Positions 36,224 to 45,257 are shown, counted from the first letter of the stretch. The stretch: DNA of 64,000 nt from CAYONP01 sp964405335 (GCA_964405335.1 CAYONP010000008.1:1-64000); one strand, 5' to 3'. A program made the numbers and translations. Notes: generated by a model from the sequence alone, not told the origin.

Positions 36224-36688
36224 TCACCGGTAAGTGCCCAAGGTATCGTCGATGACCTCACCGATGCTGTCTCCGATGATGCTGCCGCCGATCCGCAACG
36301 ACGGTCGTATCCGTACGCCCACGCGACTTCCGAACGGCGCCAAGGCGATCGGCCTAACCCGGATCAGCCCGGTCAGCGGAGCTCCTCCTGCTGGATTGGG
36401 CAGGACCGCCGGAAACCCGTCGTCCGCAATGCTCCCGATACTGCCACCGATCTGCCCACCGATCCATGAACAGACTGCCGATGCGAATGCCGCAGTTAGA
36501 ACGCCCTGCTCGATCGGCCTGCCCTCCCTGTAATTGTCGATGGCCTGCTCCGCGGCCCCAGTCGCCGCCGCCGCCACCGGCACCCACACTGGCGCGAGTG
36601 CCGCCGTGCCGGCGACGACTGCCCCTCCGACGGCGGCGACAAGCACCTTTCCGGCGTCTACGCCCGGCTTGTCGTCCAACGCCTGCAC
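36224..36688 (-). pseudogene. Hydrophobic Rhs tail fragment, out of frame with the Rhs body
   Basis: A 154-residue frame with no good ribosome site. The frame is open a little further up, to a TAA overlapping the end of the Rhs body (36724). Upstream of the GTG it reads LLIGFAIGGIASLIV, then VLVAAVGGAVVAGTAALAP and GGQIGGSIGSIADDG. Such glycine/alanine-rich segments normally follow the DPSGL motif of Rhs proteins and carry the variable tip. Here the Rhs body stops after DPSGLILPNC, so a frameshift near 36725-36740 would explain both frames. The alternative is a separate small protein with an unusual start. Confidence 0.5.
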
Positions 36689-36723
36689 AATCAGGCTCGC
36701 AATCCCACCGATCGCGAAGCCAA

Positions 36724-38265
36724 TCAGCAGTTAGGCAGAATCAGTCCTGACGGGTCGCTCCGATCGGCAGGCCCGTTCCCGACATACCCGTAGAGGTTGA
36801 CTCCACCCGCATACGAGATCGGATCGCGCGTCAGCCACCGACCCGCCTCCGGGTCCAGGTACCGATGCGTGCACAGGATCAGCCCGGTCTCACGATCGGT
36901 ATAGTACCCGAAGCGTCCCTTGTACGCGAAAGGCCCCGAGGACGGGGTCGTCTGCTCGGTGCCGTGGGCGTCGTACCAGTGGGTGCTGAGCACGCTGCCA
37001 ATCGAGCTCGTGCGCGCGACGACGCTGCCCTGCAGGTCGAACTGGTACTGCGTCGAGCCGTAGGCGAACAGGCCGGCCGCGCCCCAAGACAGGGTCGCGA
37101 TGACCGCGCCATCGTCGTCCAGCTCGGCCAGCAGCCGATCGCCATCATACAAATAGTACGTCCGATGTTCTTGGCTATCTTCCTTCCACGCCCGCTTCCC
37201 ATCGCCGCGATACCCGGCCGTCTGCTCGTCGCCGTAGGCGGTCAGGCGGTTCTCGACATCATAGGTTAGGGTCTCTGCCTTATAGGTGGTCGGGTTGCCG
37301 TTGTCGTCGTAGGCGAAGCCCTGGCCGGTGCGCTGGTTGGCCTCGTTGTAGGTCCGCGTGTCGCCGGCGAAGGTCGTCGGGTTGCCGGCGTCGTCGTAGG
37401 CGAAGTCGTGGTCGAAGTCGTCGCCGCGGGTCGTCGTCTCGTTGGTGAGCTGGTCCTTGCTGTCGTAGGTGTAGTCCGTGACCCCGGCGGCGATGCCGGC
37501 CGAGGTGACGCTGGTCAGGTTGCCAACGCCGTCGTACTCGACCTCGTCGAACTCGGACAGCGTGGTCGTGTTGTCGTCCTCATTCTCAAGACCTTCGAGG
37601 AGTCCCCAAGCGTTGTGGGTGTAGCGGGTGACGAAGCCGTTCGGCAGCGTCTGCTCGCTGAGCCAGTTGTTGTCGAGGTAATCCCAGGCGGCGCTGCCCG
37701 CCGGCCCGTCCAGGCCGACCAGCCGCCCGGCCGCGTCGTAGTCGTACTCGAACGTCCCGCCGGGCGTGTCCAGCTCGTCCCGGCTGCCGTCGGCGAAGTA
37801 GCTGTAGGTCAGCGTCTTCGCCGCCAGGCCGGTGTACGTCGTACTAGACGTGAGCACGCTCCCAAGATCATCGTAGGTGAAGCTCTCGGTGCCCGCCGCG
37901 TCGCTGCGCTGGGTCAGCCGGCCGTAGTCGTCGTAGGTCAGGCCGACGTTCTGCGACGAGTGGTCGGTGTAGGCGATGGCCGTCAGCAGCCCCGCTTCGT
38001 CGCCGTAGGTGTAGCTCGTGACCAGCCCGTTGCCGTCGGTCCGCGTGCCGACGCGGCCGACCTCGTCGTGGCCGGCGAAGGTGACCGTGTCCTCGTTCGG
38101 ATACTCGACTTCGAGCAGGTCGCCGCGAGTATCGTAGGTGTAGGTGGTGGCGTTCTCTTCACCATCGGCGAAGCTGATCACGCGGTAGGCCGCGTCGTAC
38201 TCCTGGGCATAGGCCTCGGCCGAGCCGGTGCGGCTGAGCAGTTCGCCGGCGGCGCCTAGCCGTCC
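36724..38265 (-). pseudogene. rhs: Rhs/YD-repeat protein, 5'-truncated
   Basis: The frame is open from 38265 and stops at 36724, about 513 residues, against well over 1,000 in complete Rhs proteins. The upstream part (signal, most YD repeats) is missing and no credible start is seen. YD repeats abound (TYTYDTRGDLLEVEYPN, LTYDDYGRLTQRSD, YDSKDQLTNE). The Rhs core boundary follows: GLFAYGSTQYQFDLQGSV, GYYTDRETGLILCTHRYLDP, GRWLTRDPI and DPSGL. Rhs proteins form shells enclosing a C-terminal toxin. Residues about 330-460 are nearly identical to the fragment at 38875-39798. Just upstream, 38256-38375 holds a 40-codon minus-strand frame without recognisable similarity. Confidence 0.8.
36785..37183. 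repeat. Direct repeat with 39404-39799 inside two Rhs genes
   Basis: About 400 bases encoding the Rhs core end (from EDSQE-RTYYLYDGDR to the GGVNLY motif) occur again at 39404-39799 in the same orientation with high identity, including long identical runs such as TGCTCGGTGCCGTGGGCGTC. Similarity stops at 37183/39799, where the second copy meets a REP array. The pattern suggests duplication or gene conversion between Rhs copies. Confidence 0.85.
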
Positions 38266-38378
38266 TCAATCGCGATCACGTCAGCATGCCCGCGGTACTG
38301 TGCTGCGTGTCGTCTTCCTGTGATCTCGGCCTCTGGCATCTTGACCTTCGCTGCATGCTGGATGACAGGACGGATACG

Positions 38379-38798
38379 CTACTGCAGCATCCTGAACAGT
38401 GACACCAATAACGAAGGCGAAGACGGAACGATCCATACTAGGATGAACTCCGTTGCACCCATTGAGGACGCGATGGTGACGAACACACCACCAAGCAGAG
38501 CAAACCACGAGGCGCAAACCGCTGTGATGGCCCACGTAACCGATGCATGTGTATGAACAGCGGCGCCAATATAGCTAAGCAGAAGAATCTCGACTACCCC
38601 GACAACATAGTAGAAGAGGCATACTGGAATCAAGAAGTTAAGTGCCTGGATCGGGCTTTCGACAGAGCGGAGGAGCCTGATCAGCTCAGCCTCCGGATGC
38701 CTGTGCCCCAGCCATGCAAGCACCGCCAGGTAGATCAGAGGGCTGGCTACTCCGAGGAGTGCGGAATCGTGAAGAGCCTGTCTCGTTGTGTCCTGCAT
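38379..38798 (-). CDS. Small integral membrane protein, candidate immunity protein
   Basis: A 139-residue protein with a very good start (CAGGAG six bases before ATG 38798). It has about four membrane helices (LLGVASPLIYLAVLAWLG; ALNFLIPVCLFYYVVGVVEI; TWAITAVCASWFALLGGVFV; FILVWIVPSSPSLLV) with short loops. Base composition is clearly more AT-rich than the flanking chromosome, a sign of transfer. It follows the toxin-tip fragment by 76 bases on the same strand, the standard place of an immunity gene. I recognise no family; the immunity role is inferred from context. Confidence 0.7.
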   Translation of the reverse strand: MQDTTRQALHDSALLGVASPLIYLAVLAWLGHRHPEAELIRLLRSVESPIQALNFLIPVCLFYYVVGVVEILLLSYIGAAVHTHASVTWAITAVCASWFALLGGVFVTIASSMGATEFILVWIVPSSPSLLVSLFRMLQ

Positions 38799-38874
38799 CG
38801 GTTACTCCTGCCATGGGCGAGCGCCCACTGCGTCTCCGTTGGTTCCCAGGTTACGGCGTAGCGCGAGAGCACCT

Positions 38875-39798
38875 TTACTCGGCCGGTCGCCCTGGCGCCG
38901 GACCACCCGGGGGCCCGTGGTGGCCGCCGCTTCCGCCATCCGACGGCGGGGGCGCCGCTCTGCGACGCGCCTCGTCGTAAATCGCATCACAGAAATGCTG
39001 GCAGTTATTTGTGGCGAGATTGTAGGGGACCTCCCTTGACCCGTCCGGGTTGATGCGCACGAAATCCCGACCGTTGATCGTAATCGGCCGCTGTGCATTC
39101 CAGTCATCCAGCACCTCCTCAGCCACCTCCTCCATCGCTTCGTGGAGATCAGGCTCTCGGACAGCATCTACTTCCGATCGGCGGCCCTTGACATCCGCGA
39201 CTGGGTAGCCATCCCGGTTGTTGGACCCTGGGCCGGTCACAATGCCATCTGGACCGAACCCTATCTCGGTACCATCGTCCATGACCCAGTAATGATGAGA
39301 AAACTTCTGATTCTCGAAGGGTACATTCTTGAGACGTCTCCGCTTCCTCTGATGATCCAGCCCGGCCGCATCAGCGTGGAGGAGCACGCCATTCCCGCAA
39401 TACGAATACAGATTCACCCCACCCGTATACGAAATCGGATCCCGCGTCAGCCACCGACCCGCCGCCGGGTCGAGGTACCGATGCGTGCATAGGATCAGCC
39501 CCGTTTCACGGTCGGTGTAATAACCCCACTGCCCCTTGTAGCCGAAGGAGTCGGTCGAGGGGGTCGTCTGCTCGGTGCCGTGGGCGTCGTACCAGTGGGT
39601 GCTGAGGACGCTGCCAATCGAGCTTGTGCGCGCGACGACGCTGCCCTGCAGGTCGAACTGGTACTGCGTCGAGCCGTAGGCGAACAGGCCGGCCGCGCCC
39701 CATGACAGCGTCGCGATGACCGCGCCCTGGTCGTCCAGCTCGGCGATCAGACGGTCGCCATCGTACAAATAGTACGTCCGGTTTTCTTGGCTATCTTC
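38875..39798 (-). pseudogene. Rhs C-terminal fragment with cysteine-peptidase-like toxin tip
   Basis: The frame covers about 307 residues with no proper start; TTG 39768 is possible but has no ribosome site. The first 130 residues are the Rhs core end, nearly identical to the neighbour (QFDLQGSVVARTSSIGSV, GLILCTHRYLDP, GRWLTRDPI). After the core the tip diverges: KFSHHYWVMDDGTEIGFGP, then VPYNLATNNCQHFCDAIYDE. Histidine followed by NNC-x2-F is typical of papain-fold/LRAT-like toxin or peptidase domains. The tail is proline/glycine-rich. Upstream, coding similarity ends at 39798 against a REP array, so the gene was cut there. It could persist as an orphan tip cassette. Confidence 0.7.
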
Positions 39799-39806
39799 CC
39801 TCCTGC

Positions 39807-40033
39807 CAGGGAGCTGTCCCCGGCGCCGGTGAGCCAGTGATCACCCGCTACCCGAACAACCGGGGACAGACCCCAATACCGCCGGCCGACGCGATGGCTC
39901 CGCTGGTACGCCCTCGCCGCGGTATTGGCGTCAGTCCCCTGGCGAGCCCGAGGGCTTGCGTGGTCACAATCAATGGGGACGGACCCGATTCTCCGGCGCC
40001 GCGCCGCCCGTCCGAAATCGGGTCCGTCCCTGG
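39807..40033. repeat. Composite REP array, GGGGACGGACCC family
   Basis: Contains two inverted pairs: 39861-39882 with 39919-39942 (CGGGGACAGACCCCAATACC and its inverted relative) and 39971-39990 with 40014-40033 (GGGGACGGACCCGATT and its near-perfect inverse). It opens with a half element, GAGCTGTCCCCGGCGCC, and a linker like that at 35079-35138. It abuts the truncated Rhs toxin gene on one side and lies 16 bases from the lyase stop on the other. Confidence 0.75.
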
Positions 40034-40049
40034 CGGCACGTGGCGAGGG

Positions 40050-42392
40050 TCACTTGGGCACGATGGCCAACTCGTCGAGATAGACGGTTACCCTTGCCGC
40101 GTTGAAACTGTGGATCCAGACCTCGACGGCGACGCAGTCTGCCGGCGGGGTGAAGGGCAGGTCGAAGGCGGTCCACTCGCCGACGGTGGCCGGCGCGGTG
40201 CCCAGCGCCGGCATGTTGCCGCGTGCGTCGAGCTGGTTGAGCAACTGGCCGTCCTCGTCGAGGTAGCGTACATAGAGCCCCAGGCCGCCGCCCGACTCGG
40301 TGTAGACCCGGCCGGTCAGCCGGTAGCCCGCGCCGGCGGTCACCGGCACGGGCGACGAGGTGACGCTCGAGCCGCGCGTGTCGCTCTCATCGGTGATCTT
40401 GAGCGCATGGTCGCCCGCGGTGGCCTGCTCGTCGCTGATGCTGCTCATGCCGTCGCGCAGGTCCCAGCCGAAGGCGCCGCGCTCGAACGAGCCGTTGCGC
40501 AGCAGCGTGCCCTCGTCGGCCAGCAGGTGCGTGCCGGGGCGGATGGCGACCGTGACCGACGCCTGCGTCACCGGCGCGGTGAACTCGAGCCCGAGCCGCA
40601 GCGGCTGGACCGCGGCATCCTCTTCGATCTGCACCGGCTCGACGGCGAGCTCGCCGCCGTCGGCGTCGATGGTCACCTCGACCGCCTCGTCGAACGACCA
40701 GACCAGCAGCCGGCCGGGCTCCAGCTCCAGCCAGTCGCCGCCGGTGATCAGGGCGGTGCCGAAGGCGGTCGGCTCACTGAACTCGACGGTGTCGGTGACG
40801 GTCAGGCTGCCCTCGCGCGAGTAGACGAAGCGGCGCTTGAGGCGGCGCAGCGACTCGACTGGGTAGCAGGCGGTCAGGTCGAACTCGAGGGTGTCGACCT
40901 GCTCGGTGAACTCGCTGTGCAGCAGCTCGCCGCGCGCGTCGCGGCCGGTGCGCTGCAGTTGCCCGCCGACGCGCGGCACGGGGTGGCCGAACGAGTTGAG
41001 CATCCGGCTCTCGTAGCGCTGCGAGCTGAAGGTGCGCGCGGTGTAGACCTCGCCGCCGGGGTCGAGCAGCACCGGCTGGCGGCCGACCACGACGGTGTAC
41101 GAGCCGACGTCGTTGTGGTTGTGGTGCTCGGCGTTGTGGCCGCCCTTGAGCGCGACGGCGAGCCGGCCCGCGGCGTCGACCGGCCGGCCGAGGTAGATGC
41201 CGGCCTCGGCGAACCAGGTGCGCGGCTCGGGCTTGAGCTCGGCGGCCGGCGCCGGCGGGCGGTCGGCGGCGGCGTTGCCGAACGACCAGAGGATTGCCTC
41301 ATAGAGCTGGCCGCCGGCGCTGATGCCGTCGCTCTCGCCACCCGGCAGGCCGAGGCCGAAGTAGCGGTTGATGTACCAGACCAACTGCGCCGACGGCCGG
41401 GCGGTGACCGAGCAGTCGGCGAACGCCGGGCAGACGCCGCCGGCGATCTCGATGCGAGTGCCATAGAGCGCCGGCGCGCGGGCGGTTTCGCGGCTGATCA
41501 AGTCGATCCCGCCGCCGGTCGCCTGGCGGACCAGCTCGCTCAAGGTGATGAAGTTGCCGAAGCCGTAGTTCCAGTAGCCGACCCCCTCCGAGCAGTAGCC
41601 GTCGGCGGTGAAGCCGCGGAGGAAGTTGTTCGCATAGTCGGCGCCGGCGAGGATGAACAGCGCCAGGTCGTCGCGGTCGTCGATCATCGCCAGCGCGGTG
41701 CCGACCACGCCGGCCAGGCAGACGGTGTTCCAGTTGTTGGTCCCGGTCAGCCACCAGTTGCGCTCGCGCTCGCCGAGGACCATGGCGCGGAACGGGTCGA
41801 GGATGCGCTCGCGGACCGTGGCGCGGACCAGCTCGGCGACCTCGGGGTCGAGCCGCTCGCCGAGCAGTGCCACGGCGGTGGCCAGGTTGCCGCCGAGGTG
41901 CGCGGCACCGAGGTCGATGTCGATCTGTTCGCCGCGGAAGTTGGTCAGCCGCGTGTCGTGCGCCGGCATGGTCCAGCAGCGCTCGGCGCAGATGGCGCGC
42001 ATCGCCTCTTCGAGCGGCGGGATGAAGCGACCCTGGTTCTCGACACACTCGGCCAGGGTCAGGGTGGCGATGCGGCCGCGGCGCCGGCCGGCGACGCTCT
42101 GCCAGCGGGTCCGGTTGCCGTTGCGGCTGAACTCGAGGTAGAGCTCGTCGGGCTGCTCGGGCAGCGGCTCATCGAGCAGCGGCTCGGCCCGGCGGACGAC
42201 CTCGGCATAGGCCGGATGCGCGGCCAGCGACTGCCAGGCGGCGCGGTCGTCGATCGGCCGGCCGACGACCGGCCGGTCGTCGACCAGCAGCGCGGCGACC
42301 TGGTCGATCCGGGCGCGCTCGGGCGGCGCCTGCTGCGCGCAGGCGGCGGCCGAAAGCAGAAGGCTGATCATGATCGCGCTCCGGGCACGCAT
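40050..42392 (-). CDS. Heparinase II/III-family lyase with C-terminal carbohydrate-binding-like domain
   Basis: A 780-residue protein from ATG 42392 (GGAG six bases upstream). A signal ends near SAAACAQQ, possibly a lipoprotein site. The alpha/alpha toroid carries the family motifs TGTNNWNTVCLAG and EGVGYWNYGFGNF. The beta-sandwich carries GGHNAEHHNHNDVGSYTV, whose histidines and aspartate are typical of uronate-cleaving lyases. Residues about 620-780 form a jelly-roll (NGSFERGAFGWDL, WIHSFNAARVTVYLDEL), like carbohydrate-binding modules. It would cleave uronic-acid-containing polysaccharides by beta-elimination. It is last in an operon with a sulfatase and a deacetylase, which points to a sulfated, N-substituted glycan. 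Confidence 0.85.
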   Translation of the reverse strand: MRARSAIMISLLLSAAACAQQAPPERARIDQVAALLVDDRPVVGRPIDDRAAWQSLAAHPAYAEVVRRAEPLLDEPLPEQPDELYLEFSRNGNRTRWQSVAGRRRGRIATLTLAECVENQGRFIPPLEEAMRAICAERCWTMPAHDTRLTNFRGEQIDIDLGAAHLGGNLATAVALLGERLDPEVAELVRATVRERILDPFRAMVLGERERNWWLTGTNNWNTVCLAGVVGTALAMIDDRDDLALFILAGADYANNFLRGFTADGYCSEGVGYWNYGFGNFITLSELVRQATGGGIDLISRETARAPALYGTRIEIAGGVCPAFADCSVTARPSAQLVWYINRYFGLGLPGGESDGISAGGQLYEAILWSFGNAAADRPPAPAAELKPEPRTWFAEAGIYLGRPVDAAGRLAVALKGGHNAEHHNHNDVGSYTVVVGRQPVLLDPGGEVYTARTFSSQRYESRMLNSFGHPVPRVGGQLQRTGRDARGELLHSEFTEQVDTLEFDLTACYPVESLRRLKRRFVYSREGSLTVTDTVEFSEPTAFGTALITGGDWLELEPGRLLVWSFDEAVEVTIDADGGELAVEPVQIEEDAAVQPLRLGLEFTAPVTQASVTVAIRPGTHLLADEGTLLRNGSFERGAFGWDLRDGMSSISDEQATAGDHALKITDESDTRGSSVTSSPVPVTAGAGYRLTGRVYTESGGGLGLYVRYLDEDGQLLNQLDARGNMPALGTAPATVGEWTAFDLPFTPPADCVAVEVWIHSFNAARVTVYLDELAIVPK

Positions 42393-42404
42393 CGCCGGCT
42401 CCGG

Positions 42405-43097
42405 CTACACCGGCCCGTCGTTCGCCAGCCGATCGGCATATGCCTGCACCGCGTCGAGCCGCAGTTGCACCTCGTCGCGCAGGCCGGCGAGGCCGCGGCA
42501 CGGCTCAATCGGCTCGCCGTAGACGTAGAACACGCGCGAGTAGGGCAGCACGGCGACATGCTGGTCCCACGAGCGGCGGATGACGAACGTGCGGGTGGCG
42601 GCCACGCCGAGCGGCACGATGGCGCTGCCGGTGCGCTGGGCCAGCAGCGCCACGCCCGGCTTGACGTAACCGGCCGGGCCGCGCGAGCCGTCGACCGCGA
42701 CGAGCAACTGATGCCCCGCCTCGACCGCCTCGACAGAGGCCCGCAGCGCCGCCCGCGGCTGCCGATTGGGCGAGCCGTGGATGACCGTCACCCCGAGCCG
42801 TCGCGCGCCGGCGGCGACGAACCGGCCGTGGCGGTGCGGCGAGAGCATCATCGCCGGCCGCGGCGTGGCTGGGAAGGCGCCGAAGGCGAAGGCGTAGCGG
42901 TGAAAGAAGGCGCCCACCGGTGCCGCCGCGGCGCGCAGCGCCTGGAGCCGGTGGCCGCGGTCGACCTCGACCACCTGCCACGTATCCCAGAGCAGCCGCA
43001 GCAGCGACAGCACCGACCAGGCCGAGAACTCGCCGGCATGGTCGAGCAAAGCATCGCCGACGCGACTCAGCGGACGTTTGCCCCCCGGCAGGCTCAT
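42405..43097 (-). CDS. DUF374-family lysophospholipid acyltransferase-like protein
   Basis: A 230-residue protein whose ATG 43097 overlaps the preceding stop by four bases. Family marks include LSPHRHGRFVAAGARRLG, VIHGSPNRQ, VDGSRGPAGYVKPGVALLAQ, SWDQHVAVLPYSRV and VYGEPIEP, the DUF374 pattern of LpxL/PlsC-related acyltransferases. The canonical HX4D box is reduced (HRHGRFV). Members acylate lipid A-like or phospholipid acceptors at the inner membrane. Its place inside a glycan-degradation operon is odd, and a lipid-linked or cell-surface step is conceivable. Confidence 0.8.
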   Translation of the reverse strand: MSLPGGKRPLSRVGDALLDHAGEFSAWSVLSLLRLLWDTWQVVEVDRGHRLQALRAAAAPVGAFFHRYAFAFGAFPATPRPAMMLSPHRHGRFVAAGARRLGVTVIHGSPNRQPRAALRASVEAVEAGHQLLVAVDGSRGPAGYVKPGVALLAQRTGSAIVPLGVAATRTFVIRRSWDQHVAVLPYSRVFYVYGEPIEPCRGLAGLRDEVQLRLDAVQAYADRLANDGPV

Positions 43098-43858
43098 CCC
43101 GTGGCCGCCTGGTCATAGCGCAGCGGCCGTAGATCGTGCTCGACCGCCCATGCCACCACGCGCGGGTCGCAGAACAGCCGGCGCTCCCAGTCTCGCCCAC
43201 GGGCGACCTGCTCGCCGTCGTAGCCGGCATGGCCCAGCCGCCGCATCTCGGGGGTGTCATGGGCCGGGTGGCCGACCAGCAGGTAGGCCCCCGCCGGCGC
43301 GGCCGCCAGGCGGGCGAGCAGCCGCTCGACCGGGTCGCCGTCGGCCTCGACCTCGGGCAGCCGCCCGCAGCCGGGCAGGCGGTGAACCAGCCCCTTCGCC
43401 TCGCACCAGGCCCGCCAGGCCGGCTCGAGCCCGTCGACGGTCCAGAGGAAGCCCATGTGGCAATCGGCGTAGCGGATGTCGAACCCGGCCGCGCAGAGCC
43501 GGTCGAGCTGCGCGCCCAGCTCGGCCAGGACCTGCTCAATCGCCGGCGCGCGCTGTTGGACCGCGCGGGTCGTCTGCGGGAAGCAGCCCTGCCCGTCGAC
43601 CAGCTCGGGCACCTGCTCGGGCGGCAGCACGGGCCCCCAGCGGACGGCGTCCCACTCGGCGGTCAGGCAGCAGTGGAGGCCGCAGCAGAGACCTCGCTCG
43701 CCGGCCAGCAGCGCCGCGGCGTGGTCGAGCGTCGGGCCCGGTGCCAGCACGCTGGTGTTGCGCAGGATGCCCGTGCGAAAGGCCTCGAGGATGGCCCGGT
43801 CGGCGGTTTCGGCGCTGCCGGCGTCGTCGCCGCGGGTGACCAGCCGCAGCTCAGCCAT
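43094..43858 (-). CDS. ChbG/YdjC-family carbohydrate deacetylase
   Basis: A 254-residue protein from ATG 43858, overlapping the sulfatase end by eight bases. The YdjC fold is shown by LVTRGDDAG (metal-binding DD at 11-12), CGLHCCLTAEWD, YADCHMGFLWTVDG and LVGHPAHDTPEMR, together giving the metal-binding Asp/His set. ChbG removes acetyl groups from N-acetylglucosamine units of oligosaccharides. In this operon it would act on N-acetylated glycan fragments, complementing the sulfatase (S) and lyase (40050). No signal peptide, so it probably acts in the cytoplasm after uptake. Confidence 0.82.
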   Translation of the reverse strand: MAELRLVTRGDDAGSAETADRAILEAFRTGILRNTSVLAPGPTLDHAAALLAGERGLCCGLHCCLTAEWDAVRWGPVLPPEQVPELVDGQGCFPQTTRAVQQRAPAIEQVLAELGAQLDRLCAAGFDIRYADCHMGFLWTVDGLEPAWRAWCEAKGLVHRLPGCGRLPEVEADGDPVERLLARLAAAPAGAYLLVGHPAHDTPEMRRLGHAGYDGEQVARGRDWERRLFCDPRVVAWAVEHDLRPLRYDQAATG

Positions 43859-45257
43859 CGGCCGCCTCCGGGGCGTCGTGCTCGGCGGTCAGGCGGGCGG
43901 TGTGCGCCGAGTCGAGAAACGGATCGTCGGTCCGCCGGCGCCAGCCGTCGAGCGCTACGCGCAGCCGGGTCAGCGTCGCCGCGTGGGCCGGGTCGTCGGC
44001 CCGGTTGTGGTACTCGACCGGGTCGGACTCCAGGTCGTAGAGCTCCCACTCAGGCGGCTGCATCGCCGTCTCAATCGCCGCGCGCACCGGCGTGCCGGCG
44101 AACGCCTCGCCCATCACCGCCGCGTAGGCCGAGCAGCCGTCGACCGCGCCGAGCGGGTTGCGCCGGCCGGGCACCAGGTTGCGAATCAGCTTGAACCGCC
44201 GGTCACGCACCGCCCGGCGCGGCATCCAGTGCTCGTGGGTGTGGCTGTGATGCTCGGCGAAGAGGTAAGGCGGCGAGCCGCCGTCGCCGCGCAGCGCCGG
44301 CAGCAGCGACGAACCGGGCAGGCCGCCCGGCGCTTGGCAGCCGGTCGCCTCGCAGATCGTCGGCAGCAGGTCGGCGGTGCAGCTCAGCCGCTGCGAGACG
44401 GCGCCCGCGACGGCGTGGCCCGGCCAGCGGACAATCAGCGGGATGCGCAGACCCGACTCGTAGCAGGTGGTCTTGGCGCGGGTGAACGGCGGGCCATGGT
44501 CGCCGATCAGGATGATCAGCGTCTCGTCGAGCCGGCCGGCGGCGGTCAGCTCGTCGAGCAGCAGGCCGACACCGAAGTCGAGCCGGCGGTTGCAGTTGTG
44601 GTAGTTGGCGACCTCCTCGCGGCAGGCCGGGGTGTCGACTGGCAGCCAGTCGAACAGCGGCGCCTCGCCCGGCTCGAGCGGCTGGTCGGGCAGGCCGGCG
44701 TGCTGCTTGAGCAGCGGGCGGTGCGGATCGACAAAGCTGACCTTGAGGAAGAACGGCGCGTCGCCCAGGCCGGCGAGGAACTCCCGCGCGTCGGCGGCGA
44801 CGGTACGCGGGTCGCGCGTCCGCGCCGCGTTGGTGCGCCGGAACTCGAACGGCGGCTCGGGCGCGGTGTGGATCTTGCCGATCACGCCGGTGCGATAGCC
44901 GGCGGCGCCGAGCAGGCTCGGAATGGTCGGTAGCGCGCGCGGCATGGCATAGCCGCGGTGGCTCAGGCCGAGTTGGCCGTTCTGATGCGGGAACCGGCCG
45001 GTGAAGATGGTCGACCGCGACGGGCTGCACGAGGCCTGCGACACCCACACCGTGGCAAATCGCGTGCCCTCGCGGGCGAGTCGGTCGCAGTGCGGGGTGA
45101 GCGCGGCCGGGTCGCCATAGCAGCCGAGCTGCGGGCCGAGGTCGTCGCCGGTGATCAGCAGCACATTCGGCCGTCGCGCCGCCCCACCGGCGTGTTGCGC
45201 CACCGCCGCCGCGGCCGCTGCGGCGCAGAAGGCCCGCCGATTGAGCGACTCCGCCAC
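43851..45257 (-). CDS. Arylsulfatase-family sulfatase, N-sulfoglucosamine sulfohydrolase-like, Tat exported
   Basis: A 468-residue protein from ATG 45257. The head SLNRRAFCAAAAAAAVA is a twin-arginine signal. The alkaline-phosphatase-fold core has ITGDDLG (metal-binding Asp38-Asp39) and Cys77 in CSPSRSTIFTGR, the site converted to formylglycine. IGDHGPPFTRAKTTCYESG is close to the SGSH (S1_8-type) subgroup that removes N-sulfate from glucosamine. First gene of a four-gene operon (sulfatase, ChbG, DUF374, lyase) with overlapping ends. The formylglycine-generating enzyme is not in the window. The exact substrate is inferred. Confidence 0.9.
   Translation of the reverse strand: MAESLNRRAFCAAAAAAAVAQHAGGAARRPNVLLITGDDLGPQLGCYGDPAALTPHCDRLAREGTRFATVWVSQASCSPSRSTIFTGRFPHQNGQLGLSHRGYAMPRALPTIPSLLGAAGYRTGVIGKIHTAPEPPFEFRRTNAARTRDPRTVAADAREFLAGLGDAPFFLKVSFVDPHRPLLKQHAGLPDQPLEPGEAPLFDWLPVDTPACREEVANYHNCNRRLDFGVGLLLDELTAAGRLDETLIILIGDHGPPFTRAKTTCYESGLRIPLIVRWPGHAVAGAVSQRLSCTADLLPTICEATGCQAPGGLPGSSLLPALRGDGGSPPYLFAEHHSHTHEHWMPRRAVRDRRFKLIRNLVPGRRNPLGAVDGCSAYAAVMGEAFAGTPVRAAIETAMQPPEWELYDLESDPVEYHNRADDPAHAATLTRLRVALDGWRRRTDDPFLDSAHTARLTAEHDAPEAADG

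Noticed and set aside
39837..43118. 1,093-residue plus-strand open frame
   Set aside because: It lies opposite the lyase, acyltransferase and deacetylase genes, which have clear family motifs; its own sequence is low complexity with no motifs.
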